In this document: positions 60,589-64,000 of the stretch, one piece after another
Layout: each line of letters opens with the position of its first letter
Position numbering within the stretch: position 1 is the first letter of the stretch
Source of the DNA: Gemmatimonadota bacterium
GTDB taxonomy: Bacteria > JAAXHH01
DNA length: 64,000 bases
Direction: 5' to 3'
Assembly (NCBI GenBank): GCA_009837395.1
Contig: VXTP01000033.1
Span: 12,915 to 76,914 of the forward strand
Translations under genes and position numbers: made by a program
Notes under the pieces: model-generated
Seen by the model: the letters and a program-made list of their open reading frames with translations, nothing else
Told to the model about the DNA's origin: nothing
Databases searched by the model: none

Positions 60589-60746
60589 GGTATGCGGGTC
60601 GGGAGGCAAGGGTCAGGTTGACGGGGCTTCAGGACGGGTGGCCGCCTTGCAAGCCGGGCGGTCGCTTCCGATTTCGGCGTCCACTCGAAATTACGCCAGG
60701 GCCCGGTCGCTGTCAAACGTTAAACCGGGCGTGCGACGGCCCGGAG

Positions 60747-60808
60747 TGACCCGCCGCCGCGCGCTGCAGCACCCGCCGGCGTGCCCGGATTGACCCGCCG
60801 CCGCGCGC
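60747..60808 (-). repeat. Two 18-bp direct repeats upstream of the activator gene
   Basis: TGACCCGCCGCCGCGCGC occurs at 60747-60764 and 60791-60808, 44 bp apart, in the intergenic region between the activator and the SDR gene. No other feature is seen in this 232-bp region. Confidence 0.7.
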
Positions 60809-60820
60809 CGCTCGGCGGCA

Positions 60821-61570
60821 TCAGGGAAGCGGCTGGGCCGATACCTGGTAGGCGGGCATGACCCACATTTCGGGTATGACCACGCGGGCGGGCTGGCACA
60901 TTATGAAAACGACGGTGTCCGCGATGTCTTCGGGGGTGAGCATCAGGGACAGGCGCTTCTCCGACACGGGCTGGGGCCGGTTTTTGAGGATAGGCGTTTT
61001 TACTTCACCGGGCAGGATGGCGCTGGCGCGGAGCCCGAATTCGGCGGCTTCCAGGTTGATCGAATGGGTCAGCGACACCATGCCGTGCTTGGACGCGCAG
61101 TAGGCGGCCCCGCCGAGGAGGGACACCTGGCGTCCGGCCATGGACGCGACATTGATGATGGTGCCTTCGCCTCGCGCCTTCATGGGTTCGTAGACCACGC
61201 GGAAACAGTTGAACGCGCCCGTGAGATTGATGTCTACTACGCGATCCCAGTCCTCCACCGACATTTCGGTCGCCGTACGCAGGGGCGTATTGACACCCGC
61301 GTTGTTCACCAGGATCGACACCGGGCTTAGCTGATCGACCGCCCGGGTAATCGCCGTGTCGATCTGATCCCGGTCGGTCACGTCCATGGGGGCGATGACC
61401 GCACGCCGCCCCGCGGCTTCCACCTCTCCGGCGACGGTCGCAAGGGGCTCGCTCCGCCGGCTGGATAGGATCACGTCCGCGCCTTCCCGGGCCAGGGCCA
61501 GCGCGATGCCGCGTCCGATGCCGGAACCCGCGCCGGTGATCCAGGCCACCTGTCCCTCGAGTCTGTTCAT
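60821..61570 (-). CDS. SDR family oxidoreductase
   Basis: NAD(P)-dependent short-chain dehydrogenase of 249 aa. TGAGSGIGRGIALALA binds the nucleotide, NNAG is in VSILVNNAGVNTPL, and YCASKHGMVSL gives the catalytic Tyr and Lys. ATG 61570 is used; the longer upstream frame is not homologous. It ends 32 bp after the acetamidase gene on the same strand, so the two likely share a transcript. The substrate is unknown. Confidence 0.92.
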   Translation of the reverse strand: MNRLEGQVAWITGAGSGIGRGIALALAREGADVILSSRRSEPLATVAGEVEAAGRRAVIAPMDVTDRDQIDTAITRAVDQLSPVSILVNNAGVNTPLRTATEMSVEDWDRVVDINLTGAFNCFRVVYEPMKARGEGTIINVASMAGRQVSLLGGAAYCASKHGMVSLTHSINLEAAEFGLRASAILPGEVKTPILKNRPQPVSEKRLSLMLTPEDIADTVVFIMCQPARVVIPEMWVMPAYQVSAQPLP

Positions 61571-61602
61571 GATACGCTCCGTTCTATGCGTTTTGCCGTC
61601 GG

Positions 61603-62571
61603 TCAGGCTTCCGTGAGTTCGTCGTGTACCGACCGCATATCGATACCCAGGCCGCGCAGCAGGTCTTTCCTGACCTTGCACACCATGGTATAGGCGGGAT
61701 CGAACACGTTCCCCATGTCGTACTCGACACACTGGCCGAGCAGCGTGTGCGCCGCCCTGGGGTCGAGACCGTAGTCGGCCTGCAGCCAGCGCAGCATTTC
61801 TGTGGTCGCGTGCTGGACACACTGGTCGAGGGGCCGGGCGTTGCCCGCCGTGAAAAGGTATTCCGCGTTCTCGCCGCGGGGCCAGGCGCTGGGCTTACCC
61901 TTTAGCAACCTGAAGGTGAACTGCACGTCGAAGGAGATCTCGACGCCCGTGCCGACGATCTCCCCGTCGCCCTGCACCGCGTGGCCGTCGCCGATGTGGA
62001 ACAGCGCGCCGGGCGCGAACACGGGGAAGTACGCGGTGACGCCTTCCACGAAACCCCGGTAGTCCATGTTGCCCCCGTGGCTGGCGGACGTGGCCGTCGA
62101 GATCGCCTGGCCCTTTTCCGGCGCTACGCCGAAACATCCCGTCATGGGCGCCAGAGGCAGGGACATCCGTCCGAGCCGGGTGTCGTCCGGGTCGACCAGC
62201 GTGACCGTCCCCCGCTCCGGATCCACCTCCCAGCGGCAGAGGTCGTCCCGGCTTTCGATCTCCCCCGCGGTCTCCCGCACGTAATCGGGATCGAGCACGT
62301 TGGGCGCCACGAGCGGACGGGTCCATCCGAAAGGGCGATTGGGCGTAAGCCGGTCCAGGTGCACGGCGAGCGTGTCGCCCGGTTCGGCGCCTTCGACGTG
62401 AAAGGGTCCCGTCTGTGGATTGCCCGGAGACGTCACAGGCGTGTCGGAACGGTCCTTTCCCCGGGCGTCGACCGTCGACGTGACGACCGTATCCCCGTCC
62501 TTCACGCGCAGGGCGGGTTCATGGGAACCCATGGTGGTGTGATAGCGGATGGGTTCGAAGTGGTGGACCAT
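61603..62571 (-). CDS. Acetamidase/formamidase family protein
   Basis: A 322-aa amidohydrolase-like protein of the FmdA/AmdA group, known to hydrolyse formamide or acetamide to ammonia and acid. The core segments PVTSPGNPQTGPFHVEGAEP, GDTLAVHLDRLTPN and TSASHGGNMDYRGFVEGVTA match the family beta-sheet core with its conserved H-G-G-N-x-D region. Start is ATG 62571 with GGGAG upstream. Substrate range in this family is broad; metal site not assigned. Confidence 0.88.
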   Translation of the reverse strand: MVHHFEPIRYHTTMGSHEPALRVKDGDTVVTSTVDARGKDRSDTPVTSPGNPQTGPFHVEGAEPGDTLAVHLDRLTPNRPFGWTRPLVAPNVLDPDYVRETAGEIESRDDLCRWEVDPERGTVTLVDPDDTRLGRMSLPLAPMTGCFGVAPEKGQAISTATSASHGGNMDYRGFVEGVTAYFPVFAPGALFHIGDGHAVQGDGEIVGTGVEISFDVQFTFRLLKGKPSAWPRGENAEYLFTAGNARPLDQCVQHATTEMLRWLQADYGLDPRAAHTLLGQCVEYDMGNVFDPAYTMVCKVRKDLLRGLGIDMRSVHDELTEA

Positions 62572-62798
62572 GATCACTCCCGGATTTCTGTGCTGCGCGA
62601 AACGGTGTCTGATGCCTGGATCCGCCGGTTAGAATAACCATGGGCGGCGCACACGGTCAAGGTGAATCCGGTTGTTTTCACGCCGGAGTTCCGCGACGGG
62701 ATATCCCTTGACAGGACCGCGGTCCGGATCCATAAATAACACAGCGTTCACGTCCACGGTGTTCACCTCCGTCTTGCACTGATTCCGGATCACCGAGC
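62572..62798. other. Intergenic region, nothing recognised
   Basis: About 227 bp between the divergent acetamidase and small-protein genes. It likely carries two divergent promoters, but no convincing consensus could be read. Confidence 0.3.
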
Positions 62799-63089
62799 AT
62801 GCCTATCCGCCCCTATGACGAGACCCTGGTCGGCCTGACGCCGGCGGGCGACAAGGTCCATCACATCCTGCCCGAATTCCAGCGGACCCAGACGGGCTGC
62901 CCCCACGGCGTCGAGTTCTGGGTGGCGATACGCACCGTATCCCGGGATGACGCGCCGGTGATCCTGCAGTGGTGCATGTCGTGCCAGCAGGTGGAGGTCC
63001 TCGGTCAGGAGGAATATGCCTGGCGGGCGCGCCTGGACGAAATGCGGAATGCCGGGGTGCGGGACCGGTCCGGACCGGAACGGGCGTAG
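62799..63089 (+). CDS. Small Cys/His-containing hypothetical protein
   Basis: A 96-aa protein with no signal or membrane segment. The core holds HHILPEFQRTQTGCPHGVEF followed by LQWCMSCQQVEVL; the Cys-x-His and Cys-x-x-Cys pair could bind zinc. The C-terminal part is helical and charged (WRARLDEMRNAG). No family is recognised. It precedes ilvE by about 105 bp on the same strand. Confidence 0.6.
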   Translation: MPIRPYDETLVGLTPAGDKVHHILPEFQRTQTGCPHGVEFWVAIRTVSRDDAPVILQWCMSCQQVEVLGQEEYAWRARLDEMRNAGVRDRSGPERA

Positions 63090-63193
63090 AGACGGACGTA
63101 ACGAGCGAGACCGGGCGCCGGCGGTAGTGACGGGACGCGGCGCGCGAGACGGATCACGAATCGACTGTTCGACCATTCATAAGGAGCACGGGC

Positions 63194-64000
63194 ATGGCCA
63201 AGAAGACGAAAATGTGGGGCGAGGATCATTCAAAGTACATCTGGCTGGACGGGGAGCAGATCCCCTGGGACCAGGGTACGGTGCATGTCACGCAGGGACA
63301 TATATTCGCCCACGCCATTTTCGAGGGGATCCGGGCCTACTGGAACGACGACCAGCAAAAACTCTTCGTCTTCCGTTTCAAGGAACACCTGGATCGCCTG
63401 TACCGGTCGATCAAACTGATGCGGATGGAAACGCCCTATTCGCTGGAAGACGTCTGGAACGGCTCCCTCGAGCTGTGCCGGGTCCACGGGTACCGGGAGG
63501 ACGTCTATATCTTCCCGACCGTGTATTTCTCGCCGGATGTGTATCTCAACAAGATGGCGGGTCCGGCCCACGTCTACGTCCACACCTTTGCCTACGGCTC
63601 CAACCTGCGCCGTAAGGACGGCGCCCGGTGTTCGGTCAGCTCCTGGACGCGTATTTCGGACAACACGCTCCCGGCCCGCATCAAGTGCTGGGCAAACTAC
63701 CGCAACAGCGCCATCGCGTGGACCGACGCCACGCTCAAGGGCTTCGACGAAACGATCATGCTGAACAACCGCGGCAAGGTCTGCGAAGCGCCCGGCGCCT
63801 GCCTGATGATGATCCAGGACGGCGTGCTGATCACCCCGCCGGTCACGGCAGACATCCTGGTGAGCGTCACCCGGGATACCATATTGAGGATCGGGCGGGA
63901 CGTCATCGGGATGCCGGTCGTGGAAAGGGAGATCGACCGCACGGAACTGTATACGGCCGACGAGGTTTTCCTGTGCGGTACGGGCGCGGAAGTCACGCCG
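63194..64000 (+). CDS. ilvE: Branched-chain amino acid aminotransferase (partial, cut by the right edge)
   Basis: PLP fold-type IV aminotransferase catalysing the last step of Leu, Ile and Val synthesis. The first 269 residues are visible: the opening SKYIWLDGEQIPWDQGTVHV, the block HIFAHAIFEGIRAYWNDDQQ, the PLP lysine in LPARIKCWANYRNS, and EVFLCGTGAEVTP at the edge. The C-terminal about 40 residues lie outside the window. GGAGCACGGGC-type SD precedes the ATG at 63194. Confidence 0.93.
   Translation, partial: MAKKTKMWGEDHSKYIWLDGEQIPWDQGTVHVTQGHIFAHAIFEGIRAYWNDDQQKLFVFRFKEHLDRLYRSIKLMRMETPYSLEDVWNGSLELCRVHGYREDVYIFPTVYFSPDVYLNKMAGPAHVYVHTFAYGSNLRRKDGARCSVSSWTRISDNTLPARIKCWANYRNSAIAWTDATLKGFDETIMLNNRGKVCEAPGACLMMIQDGVLITPPVTADILVSVTRDTILRIGRDVIGMPVVEREIDRTELYTADEVFLCGTGAEVTP

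Overview
The window is GC-rich, densely coded bacterial chromosome, almost all housekeeping genes, with no phage, plasmid, insertion sequence, rRNA or CRISPR array. The best guess for the host is a Gram-negative, didermic member of the FCB superphylum, for example a Latescibacterota- or Gemmatimonadota-like lineage known mostly from metagenomes. The reasons are an ExbD/TonB system, MCE proteins and an outer-membrane barrel; a secreted subtilase ending in an FCB-style sorting/FlgD-like domain; a SecA with a long insertion like those of Bacteroidota; and a phytanoyl-CoA dioxygenase/SDR/acetamidase repertoire. The phylum is inference only.

Layout. 1-6.5 kb: two ExbD proteins and TonB, a K+-dependent-type membrane pyrophosphatase, an MlaE/MlaD lipid-transport pair without its ATPase, and an O-methyltransferase. 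6.5-12.8 kb: PfkB kinase, small acidic protein, methyltransferase, SAM hydrolase, acetyl-CoA synthetase and an outer-membrane protein. 13-16 kb: an SDR/PhyH pair and a beta-propeller protein, then tRNA-Gly and tRNA-Cys. 16.5-22 kb: PBP1A with an unknown membrane-anchored partner, and a MoxR-like AAA ATPase.

22-37 kb is a long core run: thrS-infC-rpmI-rplT-pheS-pheT, a coiled-coil protein, zapA, rny, xseA-xseB, a polyprenyl synthase, nadK, recN and a CDP-alcohol phosphatidyltransferase. It runs into an uncharacterised four-gene cluster at 37.3-40.2 kb (unknown protein, PqqD-like protein, minimal FtsX-like permease, ABC ATPase). On the opposite strand lie secA and a sigma-70 family factor that appears to start at AUC. 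44.8-48.7 kb holds purS-purL-purQ. It is followed by an orphan FtsK membrane domain, the subtilase, an Fe-S/metalloprotein module (IscA-like, Mrp, JAMM, XdhC), a DegT aminotransferase, ftsY, trxA, two sigma-54 activators, an SDR/acetamidase pair, and the start of a branched-chain aminotransferase cut by the right edge.

The most interesting points are the PqqD-ABC cluster; the use of AUC (sigma factor) and AUU (infC) start codons, each behind a strong Shine-Dalgarno sequence; a pseudo-receiver with Glu replacing the phospho-acceptor Asp beside a second activator, both with altered GAFTGA motifs; a similar repeated motif in the thrS and secA leaders; and many short in-frame tandem repeats inside otherwise conserved proteins.
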